Shown: positions 48,268-56,330, counted from the stretch's first letter. The stretch: DNA of 64,000 nt from Pediococcus pentosaceus (GCF_001437285.1 NZ_JQBF01000003.1:231920-295919); one strand, 5' to 3'. A program made the numbers and translations. The notes: generated by a model not told the origin, from the letters alone.

Positions 48268-48825
48268 ATGAAAAAATCAAATGAAGCGTTACTTGTAATT
48301 GATTATACGAATGATTTTGTGGCATCGAATGGTGCGTTAACTACAGGAGTAGTTGGACAAAAGATTGAATCAGAGATTATCAAGTTGGCGAACCAAGAGC
48401 TACGTGAAGACGGTTGGGTGTTTTTGCCAACTGATGTACATGTAGAAGGCGATCCATATCATCCAGAAACTAAGTTATTTCCTGCACACAATCTCAAAGG
48501 AACATGGGGACGTGATTTTTACGGGCAGTTGCAGGATTGGTACGATTTAAATAAAGCTAATCAACGAGTGAAAATCCTTGATAAAACTCGTTATAGTGCT
48601 TTTGCCGGAACGGACCTAGATATGCAACTAAGAGCTCGTAAAATTGATACAGTACGGCTAGTGGGGGTATGTACGGATATTTGTATCCTTCATACTGCCG
48701 TTGATGCATATAATTTAGGCTATCGAATTATTATTAATGAAAAAGGTGTGGCAACCTTTACAGAACATGGTCAAGAATGGGCACTAGAACATTTTAAGAA
48801 TGCACTAGGTGCTCAGGTCGAATAG
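48268..48825 (+). CDS. pncA: Nicotinamidase (isochorismatase family)
   Basis: Deamidates nicotinamide to nicotinate for NAD salvage. The catalytic triad is visible: Asp in LLVIDYTNDFV, Lys in LDKTRYSAF and Cys in LVGVCTDICIL. The metal ligands fit DVHVEGDPYHPE and H. The 185 residues start at ATG 48268 (TTG at 48265 is possible). A cinA homologue with an NMN-deamidase domain is also in the window, feeding the same nicotinate branch. Confidence 0.92.
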   Translation: MKKSNEALLVIDYTNDFVASNGALTTGVVGQKIESEIIKLANQELREDGWVFLPTDVHVEGDPYHPETKLFPAHNLKGTWGRDFYGQLQDWYDLNKANQRVKILDKTRYSAFAGTDLDMQLRARKIDTVRLVGVCTDICILHTAVDAYNLGYRIIINEKGVATFTEHGQEWALEHFKNALGAQVE

Positions 48826-48839
48826 GATTAATATAAATG

Positions 48840-48880
48840 GGAACCGCTGAGAAAATTATTTTTTCAGGGGTTCCTTTTTA
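48840..48880 (+). terminator. pncA terminator
   Basis: GGAACC-x-CTGA (48840-48850) pairs with TCAG-x-GGTTCC (48864-48874), then T's. Confidence 0.85.
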
Positions 48881-48908
48881 TGTGGTAGTCAAAAATCAGC
48901 CTAATTTA

Positions 48909-48917
48909 TGATAGAAT
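48909..48917 (+). promoter_or_regulatory. Likely efp promoter (extended -10)
   Basis: TGATAGAAT is an extended -10 (TGn-TAGAAT). The -35 is weak. Start of transcription near 48924 gives a leader of about 139 bases, which contains the small ORF at 48951. Confidence 0.5.
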
Positions 48918-48950
48918 GAAGTATTAAGTCGAATTAAAGCGGAGTTAATA

Positions 48951-49004
48951 ATGAACTTTACGTTAAAAATAATTAGTAGTATTTTTTCAATCCCACCTAA
49001 CTAG
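48951..49004 (+). CDS. efp leader peptide with Pro-Pro-Asn stop (candidate EF-P sensor)
   Basis: A 17-codon ORF: ATG at 48951, GGAG six bases upstream (48941-48944), peptide MNFTLKIISSIFSIPPN, stop TAG at 49002-49004. The last three sense codons are CCA CCT AAC (Pro-Pro-Asn). Family knowledge: EF-P relieves ribosome stalling at consecutive prolines, and PPN is among the stronger stalling contexts. The gene just downstream encodes EF-P. Inference: ribosomes pausing here when EF-P is low change the folding of the overlapping hairpin and so raise efp expression. The sequence facts are firm; the mechanism is a hypothesis. Confidence 0.65.
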   Translation: MNFTLKIISSIFSIPPN

Positions 49005-49020
49005 TCTGGGAATTGAAAAA
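48982..49020 (+). promoter_or_regulatory. Hairpin in the efp leader overlapping the leader ORF end
   Basis: TTTTTCAATCCCA (48983-48995) pairs with TGGGAATTGAAAAA (49007-49020) with one bulged base. The loop carries the second Pro codon, Asn codon and stop codon. There is no T run after it. AATCCC in the left arm (48989-48994) can alternatively pair with GGGATT at 49051-49056, which contains part of the efp ribosome site. Two exclusive structures are therefore possible. Confidence 0.6.
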
Positions 49021-49062
49021 TCAAAAATTATAGAAATTATTAAATAAAAGGGGATTTTAAAT

Positions 49063-49620
49063 ATGGTAGAAGCAATTAATTTAAAAGCAGGCATGACGTT
49101 CATTAAGGATGGTAAATTGATTAAGGTTGTAGAAACTAACCATCATAAACCTGGTAAAGGTAACACAGTGATGCAAATGAAGTTATATGATGTACGAGCA
49201 GGTTCAACTGTTCAAACAACTATGCGTCCAACTGAAAAAGTTGAACAAGCTATTCTTGATACTAAAGAAGCTCAATATCTTTATCGTCAAGATGATATGG
49301 CTGTTTTCATGGATACTGAAACATACGAACAATATGAATTACCAGTATCAAGTATTGAAAGTGAATTAAAATATCTTTTGGAAAATACAATGGTTAAAAT
49401 TAGTTTTTATGGTAATGAAGTAATTGGGGTTGATTTACCAACAACGGTTGAATTAAAAGTTGTTGAAACCGCACCATCAATTAAAGGAGCTACAGTTACT
49501 GGTTCAGGTAAACCAGCTACAATGGAAACTGGATTAGTAGTTAATGTTCCAGACTTTATCCAAGAAGGCGAAGTTCTAGTAATTAATACTGAAAAAGGAA
49601 CTTACACAAAACGCGCATAA
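49063..49620 (+). CDS. efp: Translation elongation factor P
   Basis: EF-P binds between P and E sites and speeds peptide bonds between consecutive prolines. The KOW-like N domain holds the tip lysine K32 within HHKPGKGNT (residues 27-35), the usual position for modification. Two OB domains follow, and the conserved YTKRA end is present. 185 residues is standard. AGGGGA is eight bases before the ATG. It stands alone, between its leader ORF and a terminator. Modification enzymes are not in the window. Confidence 0.97.
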   Translation: MVEAINLKAGMTFIKDGKLIKVVETNHHKPGKGNTVMQMKLYDVRAGSTVQTTMRPTEKVEQAILDTKEAQYLYRQDDMAVFMDTETYEQYELPVSSIESELKYLLENTMVKISFYGNEVIGVDLPTTVELKVVETAPSIKGATVTGSGKPATMETGLVVNVPDFIQEGEVLVINTEKGTYTKRA

Positions 49621-49628
49621 TTGTCTAA

Positions 49629-49665
49629 AAGGATTGATAGTAGGAATACTATTAATCCTTTTTTT
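49629..49665 (+). terminator. efp terminator
   Basis: AAGGATTGATAGTA and TACTATTAATCCTT with one mismatch form a hairpin followed by seven T's. Confidence 0.9.
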
Positions 49666-50045
49666 GTCGGCTTTTTTGATAGATGAATGATTCTCTTGGA
49701 GCCCAACTGTAAAAAGGAATAATAGATATTTTACCCGATTTAGAAATAAGCATCGCATATCAACAGCGGGTATGTTAGGATAAATTTGTAGTTAGCAAAA
49801 ACTACGTTTAAGGGCAGTTATAAAATGATTTTACAATCAAGAAAACGAGCACTAAGTGGCGAAGCTAGAATATAAAATACTTATTGACCCCCCAAATCAA
49901 TGAGTCTAACTCAAAAGCTAGCAATAGCTCAATAATATTACATTGTCCCAAAACTTAATATATTCTACTATCTTTTAATCGGGATAGTCGCCCCCTCGTT
50001 AATAAGAAACGTTTCTATTTTTAAGAAGCGTTTTTTATTTTTTTC
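49666..50045 (+). other. Gene-free stretch with structured elements and its own terminator (possible small RNA)
   Basis: No convincing protein gene is seen in about 380 bases. It contains a hairpin GTAGTT-AGCAAA-AACTAC (about 49790-49815), a nested pair CAATG...CATTG enclosing AGTCTAACT and AGCTA-GCAA-TAGCT, and a terminator. The terminator pairs AACGTTTCT (50008-50016) with AGAAGCGTT (50024-50032) plus a T-rich tail. The preceding gene already has a terminator, so this second one would end an independent transcript. A possible promoter is TTGGAG (49696) with TAATAG (49720). I cannot match it to a known RNA family. Confidence 0.35.
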
Positions 50046-50074
50046 TTGTCAAAAAGAACATACGTTCGTATAAT
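50046..50074 (+). promoter_or_regulatory. SOS promoter with LexA box in the spacer
   Basis: TTGTCA (50046-50051) and TATAAT (50069-50074) are spaced by 17 bases. The spacer holds AGAACATACGTTCG (50055-50068), a GAAC-N4-GTTC LexA box with 13 of 14 positions fitting. LexA would cover the whole promoter, giving tight damage-inducible control of the following operon. Confidence 0.88.
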
Positions 50075-50094
50075 TGAGAGCGGAGGCAGATTTA

Positions 50095-51384
50095 ATGAAT
50101 TATGATAAAGAACCCAAGGGTGTTTTTTTAATGATTGATAATAAATCTTTTTATGCCAGCGTTGAAGCAGTTATGCGCGGGCTAAATCCATTAAAAGTTG
50201 TTATGGTAGTAATTTCTGAGCAGGAAAATACCAATGGTGGACTAATTTTAGCCACATCACCGATGGCCAAAAAACTTTTTGGATTGAAAGCTAACGTCTC
50301 GCGACAAAGGGATTTACCGTGTGATCCAAGAATTATAATGGTCCCACCACGAATGAATCTATATATTAAGCGTAATCTTCAAATTAACGAAATATTTAAA
50401 CAGTATGTGGCAGAAGAAGATTTATATCCATATTCCATTGATGAATCAATTTTAGATATTACTAAAACCTGGAAACTTTTTGGAGAAACTCCTGAAGAAG
50501 TTGCTAAAAAAATTCAACATAAAGTACGTAGGCAGTTAGGCTTGTACACAACAATCGGTGTCGGTGAAAATCCATTGCAAGCTAAACTAGCATTGGATAA
50601 TTTCGCTAAAAAATCCAATGATTTGATTGGCACAATTACATACAATACAGTAGCCCAAAAAGTATGGATGATTCCTAAGTTGACAGATGTGTGGGGAATT
50701 GGAAGACGGACGACCGAGCGTTTGCAAAAACTGGGTATTAACAATATGAATGAGTTAGCACATAGTAATCCATATTTTTTAAAACAAGAGTTTGGAATAA
50801 TTGGAACTCAATTGTTTGCAACAGCGTGGGGCATTGATCGAACAATTCTAAGTGAAAGGGTAAAACCTAAAGAAAATAGTGTGGGTAATTCTCAAGTGTT
50901 ACCTAGAAATTATCAGCAGCAATGTGAAATTGAAACTGTAATTAAAGAGATTAGTGAGCAGGTAGCTGCACGGTTACGACATCGGTGTCAACAATGTGGT
51001 GAGCTAACGTTAAGTATTGGATTTAGTTACCAGTCTACGATAAATAGTGGGTTTAGCCAGTCATTGAAGGTTATTCCGACTAATAGTAATGTAGAAATTT
51101 TTAAATATGCTAAGGAGATTTTCCAAAAGTACTGGAAAGGGCAACCTGTTCGTAATATAGCTATCTTTACTGCTAAATTGAGCTATCAGATTGGTGAACA
51201 ATTGAATCTATTCGAACCGTTTCCGAGGATTTACAAACATCAAACTGATCAACTGGTTGACCAGATTAGAGCGGAATATGGCTTTACCGCTTTAGTTTAC
51301 GCACGTAGCTTAACTAAAGGTGGTACTGCAATCCAGCGGGCCAGCCTAGTAGGTGGACATAATGGGGGGAATGCTTATGAATAA
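50095..51384 (+). CDS. Y-family DNA polymerase (UmuC/UvrX-like, SOS induced)
   Basis: A translesion polymerase of the ImpB/MucB/SamB group. Catalytic residues are in FLMIDNKSFYASVE (the usual DMDxF is DNKSF) and SIDESILDIT. An HhH region (VWGIGRRTTERLQKLG) and little finger follow. ATG at 50095 (429 residues) follows GGAGGC. Distinct from DinB at 25567 in length and motif form, it resembles the Gram-positive UvrX/YqjW group. It is the first gene of a three-gene operon behind a LexA-box promoter and overlaps the next gene by eight bases. Confidence 0.9.
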   Translation: MNYDKEPKGVFLMIDNKSFYASVEAVMRGLNPLKVVMVVISEQENTNGGLILATSPMAKKLFGLKANVSRQRDLPCDPRIIMVPPRMNLYIKRNLQINEIFKQYVAEEDLYPYSIDESILDITKTWKLFGETPEEVAKKIQHKVRRQLGLYTTIGVGENPLQAKLALDNFAKKSNDLIGTITYNTVAQKVWMIPKLTDVWGIGRRTTERLQKLGINNMNELAHSNPYFLKQEFGIIGTQLFATAWGIDRTILSERVKPKENSVGNSQVLPRNYQQQCEIETVIKEISEQVAARLRHRCQQCGELTLSIGFSYQSTINSGFSQSLKVIPTNSNVEIFKYAKEIFQKYWKGQPVRNIAIFTAKLSYQIGEQLNLFEPFPRIYKHQTDQLVDQIRAEYGFTALVYARSLTKGGTAIQRASLVGGHNGGNAYE

Positions 51385-51706
51385 GCAACAAGAATTAACT
51401 TTAATTAATCAGCGAATTGAAACACTGTTTAATGTTTCAAAATTTAACACTCAATTTTGGATTGTAATTGTTAATGATATCTATGATCATTCTTATAATA
51501 TTTTTTTTAGTGAACAACGACGAGGGCAAAGGGAACGTTCTATTCCAATTCATACGCTTGAAAAATATACATTAATAGATCTAGAAGAGATTGTACGCGG
51601 GCTTCAGCAACGCTGGAAGTTTACTATAAAATTTATTCAATTTGAAAATCAACTTTGGCCTACTAGTCAAAAAGTTATTCAAAAAAAGAGGCGTAGAGAT
51701 GAATAA
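51377..51706 (+). CDS. Unrecognised small protein in the SOS polymerase operon
   Basis: No family recognised. The 109-residue product is mixed alpha/beta with charged residues, contains FWIVIVNDIYDHSYNIFFSEQRRGQRERSIP-like segments (about residues 28-58) and ends in a basic Lys/Arg tail. It begins inside the polymerase gene (overlap of eight bases, GGGGGAATGCTT upstream) and overlaps the following YolD-like gene by eight bases, so all three are translationally coupled. This placement suggests a partner or regulator of the polymerase, but that is inference only. Confidence 0.75.
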   Translation: MNKQQELTLINQRIETLFNVSKFNTQFWIVIVNDIYDHSYNIFFSEQRRGQRERSIPIHTLEKYTLIDLEEIVRGLQQRWKFTIKFIQFENQLWPTSQKVIQKKRRRDE

Positions 51707-52097
51707 TAAAAATAATCAATATGATCCTCAAGTAGTTCAAAACTTTTTTGATAATGTGTATATTGATCGAGGAATGATAAAGTGGCAAGGCTTTTTTCTT
51801 TCAGATCATACTGTAGCAATTAAACGTAAGAGAAATGATAACAAAATATTTTATGAGCAAAAAATTCCACCCAGAATGAAACAAGGTGAAATCAGATTAA
51901 AAGTTGCTCGGGCATATGAAGAGCAACTATTAGTTGAAATTCAATTAAATGAATGTAACCGTGATTTACTCTTTGAAAATGCAATAAAATCGCGTATTAA
52001 AGGATTTAATGAAGATTCTGTATATTTAGGTGATGGAAAGTTTGTTAGCATTTCGATGATGCGTTCGATTAGGTTAGCGAACAATGGAAAAGGGTAA
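51699..52097 (+). CDS. YolD-like family protein
   Basis: The 132-residue product contains DRGMIKWQGFFLSDHTVAI (about residues 21-39), the YolD hallmark (DRGM.KW..F.L.EH). In Bacillus yolD-like genes accompany uvrX/yqjW Y-family polymerases, and the family has been proposed to be functional analogues of UmuD. Start ATG 51699 (GAGGCG upstream). The in-frame ATG at 51642 is inside the previous gene. Third gene of the SOS operon. Confidence 0.8.
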   Translation: MNNKNNQYDPQVVQNFFDNVYIDRGMIKWQGFFLSDHTVAIKRKRNDNKIFYEQKIPPRMKQGEIRLKVARAYEEQLLVEIQLNECNRDLLFENAIKSRIKGFNEDSVYLGDGKFVSISMMRSIRLANNGKG

Positions 52098-52118
52098 GGT
52101 GAGGATTGAATGTAAGCA

Positions 52119-52147
52119 TTGACAAACCCCACTATAATACGTAATAT
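52119..52147 (+). promoter_or_regulatory. yebC promoter
   Basis: TTGACA (52119-52124) and TAATAT (52142-52147) are 17 bases apart. A TATAAT at 52133-52138 is too close to this -35 to pair with it. Confidence 0.6.
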
Positions 52148-52199
52148 ATTAAACGTCTATGAACAGATAAAAAATTGAAATGAAAGAAGGAGTTCGGGT

Positions 52200-52937
52200 A
52201 TGTCAGGACATTCAAAGTGGCATAATATTCAAGGTCGTAAAAACGCCCAAGATGCAAAGCGTGGTAAAATTTTCCAACGAATCTCTCGTGAGATTTATGT
52301 TGCAGTTAAAGCTGGGGGTCCGGACCCTTCTTCTAACCCTCAATTACGTTTAATGATGGATAAGGCACGCGCAGCAAATATGCCAAAAGACAACATCAAA
52401 CGTGCCGTTGATAAGGGTAGTGGCGCAGGTGGCGCTAACTACGAAGAAATTACTTATGAAGGATATGGACCAGCTGGTACAGCTATTATCGTGTCAGCTC
52501 TTACAGATAACAAGAATCGTACTGCAGCTGCTGTTCGTTCAGCATTCACTCACCATGGTGGTTCACTAGGGGCTTCAGGTTCAGTTTCTTACATGTTTGA
52601 TCGTAAGGGTTACATTGTTATTAGTCGTGAAGACCTTGATAAAAATGAAGATGATATGATGGAAGATGCAATTGATGCAGGTGCAGACGATGTACAAACA
52701 TCAGAAGAGGTATTTGAAATCTATACTGATCCTAAGGAATTTGCTGCTGTTCGTGATGCTCTTGAAGCAAAGGGATATACATTGGCTAATGCTGAATTAA
52801 CCATGATTCCTGAAAACGAAACAATGGTTCCAGAAGATAAAGTTAAACAATATACAGGTTTAATTGATGAGCTTGAAGATAACGATGATGTTTCAGAAGT
52901 TTATGAAGCAGCTACATTACCTGAAGACGCTGAATAA
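52200..52937 (+). CDS. yebC: YebC/PmpR family protein
   Basis: A widely conserved protein long annotated as a transcriptional regulator. Recent work on YebC2-type members indicates they act on ribosomes stalled at proline stretches, partly overlapping EF-P. The N-terminal [26 protein letters not shown] and the [26 protein letters not shown] stretch are diagnostic. 245 residues is full length. GGAGTTCGGGT lies upstream. It is monocistronic, about 2.6 kb from efp. Which YebC subtype this is cannot be settled by eye. Confidence 0.92.
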
Positions 52938-52949
52938 TAATTATTAAAG

Positions 52950-52978
52950 GCAAGGACAATTAAGTTCTTGCTTTTTTT
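52950..52978 (+). terminator. yebC terminator
   Basis: GCAAGGAC (52950-52957) pairs with GTTCTTGC (52964-52971), then T's. Confidence 0.88.
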
Positions 52979-53047
52979 ATTTAATCAAGAATTTGAAAAT
53001 TTAGTATGATAAAATTTACTTATATAACATATAACTGAGGTGGCGTA

Positions 53048-53959
53048 ATGAGTAATAAAGTGGTCGTTCTTGGCAGTCTAAATGTGGATACAATTTTACA
53101 AGTTGGACGGTTTCCAGAACCAGGGGAAACATTGGCTTTAAAAGATAAGCAAATGGCCGGTGGTGGAAAAGGAGCCAATCAAGCAATTGCAGCGGCTCGT
53201 TCAGGTGCAGAAACTAGTTTTATTGGTAAAGTCGGAACCGATGCGAATGGGCAATTTATGCTTAAACAATTACTTGATAGCGGGGTTTCAACGGAATATG
53301 TGGCAACCTCCAAAGTAGCGGATACAGGTCAAGCTTTTGTAATGCTCGAAAATACCGGTGAAAATCGAATTTTAATCTATGGAGGCTCTAATGCTGAGTT
53401 AAATGAGGATGATGTCAATAAGGCAGCTGAAAAAATTCAACAAGCTGATTTTATCGTTGCTCAATTGGAAACTCCACTTGAAACAACTAAATATGCCTTC
53501 GAAATTGCTAAACAAGCTGGAATCAAAACAATTTTAAATCCTGCTCCTGCAGTTAAAAATTTACCTAAGGAATTAATTCAATTGACGGATGTTATCACGC
53601 CCAATGAAACTGAAGCTGAAATTTTAACAGGCGTTACGGTTGTGGACGATGCTTCAATGAAAGAAGCAGCTCAAAGATTACATAAAATGGGAGTCCAGAC
53701 GGTCATTATTACCCTAGGTAGTAAAGGGGTTTATTATGATGATGGCGACGTGAGCGGCATTGTTCCGGCGTTTAAAGTGCATGCGATTGATACAACAGCA
53801 GCTGGAGATACGTTCCTAGGATCTTTTAGTTCGGAATTGAAGCCAGATTTAAGTAACTTAAAAGAAGCCATTATGTATGGCAATAAAGCTTCCTCGCTGG
53901 CTGTTCAAAAGATGGGTGCCCAACCATCAATTCCAACACGCAAAGAAGTTCTAAAATAA
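53048..53959 (+). CDS. rbsK: Ribokinase (PfkB family)
   Basis: Phosphorylates D-ribose to ribose 5-phosphate. The N-terminal VVLGSLNVDTILQVGRFPEPGETL and GGKGANQAIAAARSGA are the PfkB signature 1 of ribokinases. The catalytic Asp and anion hole lie in DTTAAGDTFLGSF. 303 residues is typical. It stands alone, without ribose transport or pyranase genes. A deoxyribokinase specificity cannot be excluded. Confidence 0.9.
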   Translation: MSNKVVVLGSLNVDTILQVGRFPEPGETLALKDKQMAGGGKGANQAIAAARSGAETSFIGKVGTDANGQFMLKQLLDSGVSTEYVATSKVADTGQAFVMLENTGENRILIYGGSNAELNEDDVNKAAEKIQQADFIVAQLETPLETTKYAFEIAKQAGIKTILNPAPAVKNLPKELIQLTDVITPNETEAEILTGVTVVDDASMKEAAQRLHKMGVQTVIITLGSKGVYYDDGDVSGIVPAFKVHAIDTTAAGDTFLGSFSSELKPDLSNLKEAIMYGNKASSLAVQKMGAQPSIPTRKEVLK

Positions 53960-53970
53960 ATAGTCATAAC

Positions 53971-54005
53971 AAAAAAACATGAACCTGAATGGTTCATGTT
54001 TTTTT
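53971..54005 (+). terminator. rbsK terminator
   Basis: AAAAAACATGAACC and GGTTCATGTTTTTT flank a five-base loop. Confidence 0.92.
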
Positions 54006-54077
54006 GTTGTCTAAATTTAGCTAATTAAAAAATAAATGTTCTGTTTTTGAGTATATATACGGTGAGGAGGACGTGAG

Positions 54078-55040
54078 ATGAATATAACCAGTAAGCTAAA
54101 TCAAATCATCCAAGAGTGTCTTGTCAATCGGGATAGTGATTTATTCATTATGCCGCGATTTGATAAATATCAATTATTATATCGAGATGCGGGAGGGTAC
54201 CGAAAGTCTGCCCAGATTGATAGAGATGAAGCAGAACAAATTATGATGTATATCAAATATCGGGCTGATATGGGGATCAGTGAGCGACGAAGGCCACAAA
54301 GTGGGGCGATGACTTGGTTAAACCGCCAGGGAGAATTAGTTAATTTACGAATATCTACGGTGGGCGATTTTTTGGATCGACCTTCGATGGTAATTCGTTT
54401 TATATATGTACTAAAGCAAGATGAACATATTTTGGATAGCGAAAGTATGGAAAAAATCCAACTAGCAACTAAGCTTCGAGGATTAATGGTTTTTTCAGGT
54501 CCAATGGGCTCCGGAAAAACAACGTTGATTTACGAAGTAGCCCGTAAATTAAGTGAAACCAAGATGGTAATGTCAATTGAAGATCCGGTAGAAATTCGCG
54601 AACATAATTTTTTGCAACTGCAAGTTAATGAAAAATCGGGGATGTCTTATCAAGAATTACTGAAAAATGGTTTAAGGAATCGACCAGATGTTTTTATTAT
54701 TGGCGAAATCCGAGATGGTAAAACTGCAGAAATTGCGATTCAAGCTGCGTTAAGTGGTCATTTAGTTTTAACCACCGTTCACTCTAAAAGTACCCAAGGG
54801 GTATGGAATCGAATTGTTGAATTAGGTGTACGAGAAGAGCACTTAAAAGAAGCCTTAACGGCAGTTATCTATCAAAGAATGATTCCTGCTAAGGTTGGTG
54901 ATTTAAAAATTATGGCAGAAATTAAATCATTCCATCCGGCCCTGAAAGGAACAAAGAAGAAGTGGACAGAACGACTAGAGGAGTGGAAGGAAAGTGGCCA
55001 AATTACTAAAGAAGTATTTGAAGATTTCCAATACGGATAG
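54078..55040 (+). CDS. comGA: Competence pseudopilus ATPase ComGA
   Basis: The secretion-type ATPase that drives assembly of the competence pseudopilus used for DNA uptake. Walker A GPMGSGKTT (about residues 140-148), Asp box SIEDPVEI, Walker B VFIIGEIRDG and His box LTTVHSKST are all present. 320 residues is normal for Gram-positive ComGA. GGAGGACGTGAG precedes the ATG. First gene of the comG operon. I do not see a streptococcal-type ComX box upstream, so its regulator remains open. Confidence 0.93.
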   Translation: MNITSKLNQIIQECLVNRDSDLFIMPRFDKYQLLYRDAGGYRKSAQIDRDEAEQIMMYIKYRADMGISERRRPQSGAMTWLNRQGELVNLRISTVGDFLDRPSMVIRFIYVLKQDEHILDSESMEKIQLATKLRGLMVFSGPMGSGKTTLIYEVARKLSETKMVMSIEDPVEIREHNFLQLQVNEKSGMSYQELLKNGLRNRPDVFIIGEIRDGKTAEIAIQAALSGHLVLTTVHSKSTQGVWNRIVELGVREEHLKEALTAVIYQRMIPAKVGDLKIMAEIKSFHPALKGTKKKWTERLEEWKESGQITKEVFEDFQYG

Positions 55041-56028
55041 AATCCAATTAAATGATCAAGCGTTTATTTTTTCAACTATGGTTGATTTAATGAAAATGGG
55101 CGTTTCGATTCGCAAGAGTGTGGAATTTGTTCGAATTATGCGTCCAGCGATTGCTAAACCCATGGAAAAGGTGATTAATCAGTTGCAGCGTGGTAAATCA
55201 TTTTCAACAGCTTTTGGTCCGTATGTAAGTACTAATATCTATTATCAATTAGAAATTGCCGATCAACACGGCGGATTAGAGCAAACCTTGGAAACCATCG
55301 CTAAAATTTTTACTAGTCAAAGTCAGCAATGTAAGAAGTTAAAGTCATTAATTCAATATCCCGTTTTTTTAATGGCATTCTTGGGAATAACGATGCTAGG
55401 GATGCGAATTTATATTATGCATGAACTGGCTAATTGGAATACGGGGACAGCAAGTGTTCAAAGTCAAGTGATTAAATTGGTAATAATTGGTATGTTATTT
55501 GGAATTATAGTAGGAATATTATATTTATGGCTAAAATTTAAAAAGAAAAGTATGGCTAATCAAGTCGCTTTACTATGTAGAATACCAATCTTTGGCCAGT
55601 TGTATCAAACATATTGTCATTACTACATAACAGCAAATTTATCATTTTTTATTAGTAGCGGTATGTCGATGGGAAGTGTTTGTAAGTATTTAAACCTTTT
55701 AGATTCCCAGTCTTTACTTCATCAAATTGGCCGACGGGTCGAAAAAAGCATGGCTAGTGGTCAAGATATTAGTTCGGTAATAAAGAAATCGGTTTATTTA
55801 CCAATTGAGCTAGACTTATTGCTGCGTAAAGGGAGTAAAAAAGAAACATTATCAAAAGAAGTGCATGCATTATCAATGATTAAATACAAAACTTTGATTT
55901 AAAAAATTGAACGAATGATTTTAATTGTCCAGCCAATCTTGTTTGGCATAATCGGAATTGTCATTGTTTTGATGTACATGAATCTTTTAATGCCAATGTA
56001 TAACTCAATGAAGGAAGTGTCAAAATGA
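54994..56028 (+). pseudogene. comGB: comGB (pseudopilus membrane scaffold) interrupted by an in-frame TAA
   Basis: GspF-family protein that anchors the pseudopilus in the membrane. The frame opens at GTG 54994 (GAGGAG upstream, overlapping comGA), runs 302 codons, hits TAA at 55900-55902, then continues in the same frame for 41 more codons to a TGA at 56026-56028. That TGA overlaps the comGC start codon in the usual ATGA arrangement. The part after the stop is clearly the missing ComGB end: RMILIVQPILFGIIGI (third membrane helix), then LLMPMYNSMKEV. A CAA-to-TAA change would explain it. The truncated product retains two of three helices. A rescuing in-frame ATG lies at 55915. Confidence 0.88.
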
Positions 56029-56330
56029 AAGCGAAAATAAAAAAAGGTTTTACTTTGATTGAAATGACCATCGTCTTATTTATTATCTCATTATTAATTT
56101 TAATTATTCTACCCAATGTCACTAGTCAAAAGAAAAATGCTAGACATATCCAAGGGGATGCGATGACGCAAGTGGTTCAAACTCAAGTAGATTTGTACGA
56201 AAATGAATACAACGAGTTGCCTAAGTCCTTAGATGAATTACAGGACAAAGGTTACTTATCTGATAAACAAGTTCAACAGGCTAATCGAAATGGCATTAAG
56301 ATTAATGATGGACATGCAGTCGGAAGCTAA
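56025..56330 (+). CDS. comGC: Major pseudopilin ComGC
   Basis: The main subunit of the competence pseudopilus. A type IV prepilin signal is present: KKGFTLIEMTIVLFIISLLILIILPNV, with cleavage expected after G in KKG-F and Glu at mature position 5. 101 residues is normal. The start overlaps the true comGB stop by the ATGA pattern, tying its translation to comGB reading; the nonsense codon 126 bases upstream may reduce its translation. A prepilin peptidase gene is not in the window. Confidence 0.93.
   Translation: MKAKIKKGFTLIEMTIVLFIISLLILIILPNVTSQKKNARHIQGDAMTQVVQTQVDLYENEYNELPKSLDELQDKGYLSDKQVQQANRNGIKINDGHAVGS

Noticed and set aside
49576..49758. Minus-strand 60-codon open frame at the efp terminator
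   Set aside because: It reads through the efp 3' end and both arms of its terminator and has no supporting ribosome site or family.
49666..50045. RNase P RNA, tmRNA, 4.5S RNA or a tRNA gene in the gap after efp
   Set aside because: None of the conserved sequence landmarks of these RNAs is recognisable; only generic hairpins and a terminator are seen.
54006..54077. Streptococcal-type ComX (cin) box before comGA
   Set aside because: No TACGAATA-like element is visible; the region has only AT-rich sequence and a TATATATA stretch.
55890..55920. Programmed frameshifting at the A run to bypass the comGB stop
   Set aside because: The coding frame before and after the stop is the same, so a single frameshift cannot restore it; only suppression of the stop or reinitiation could.
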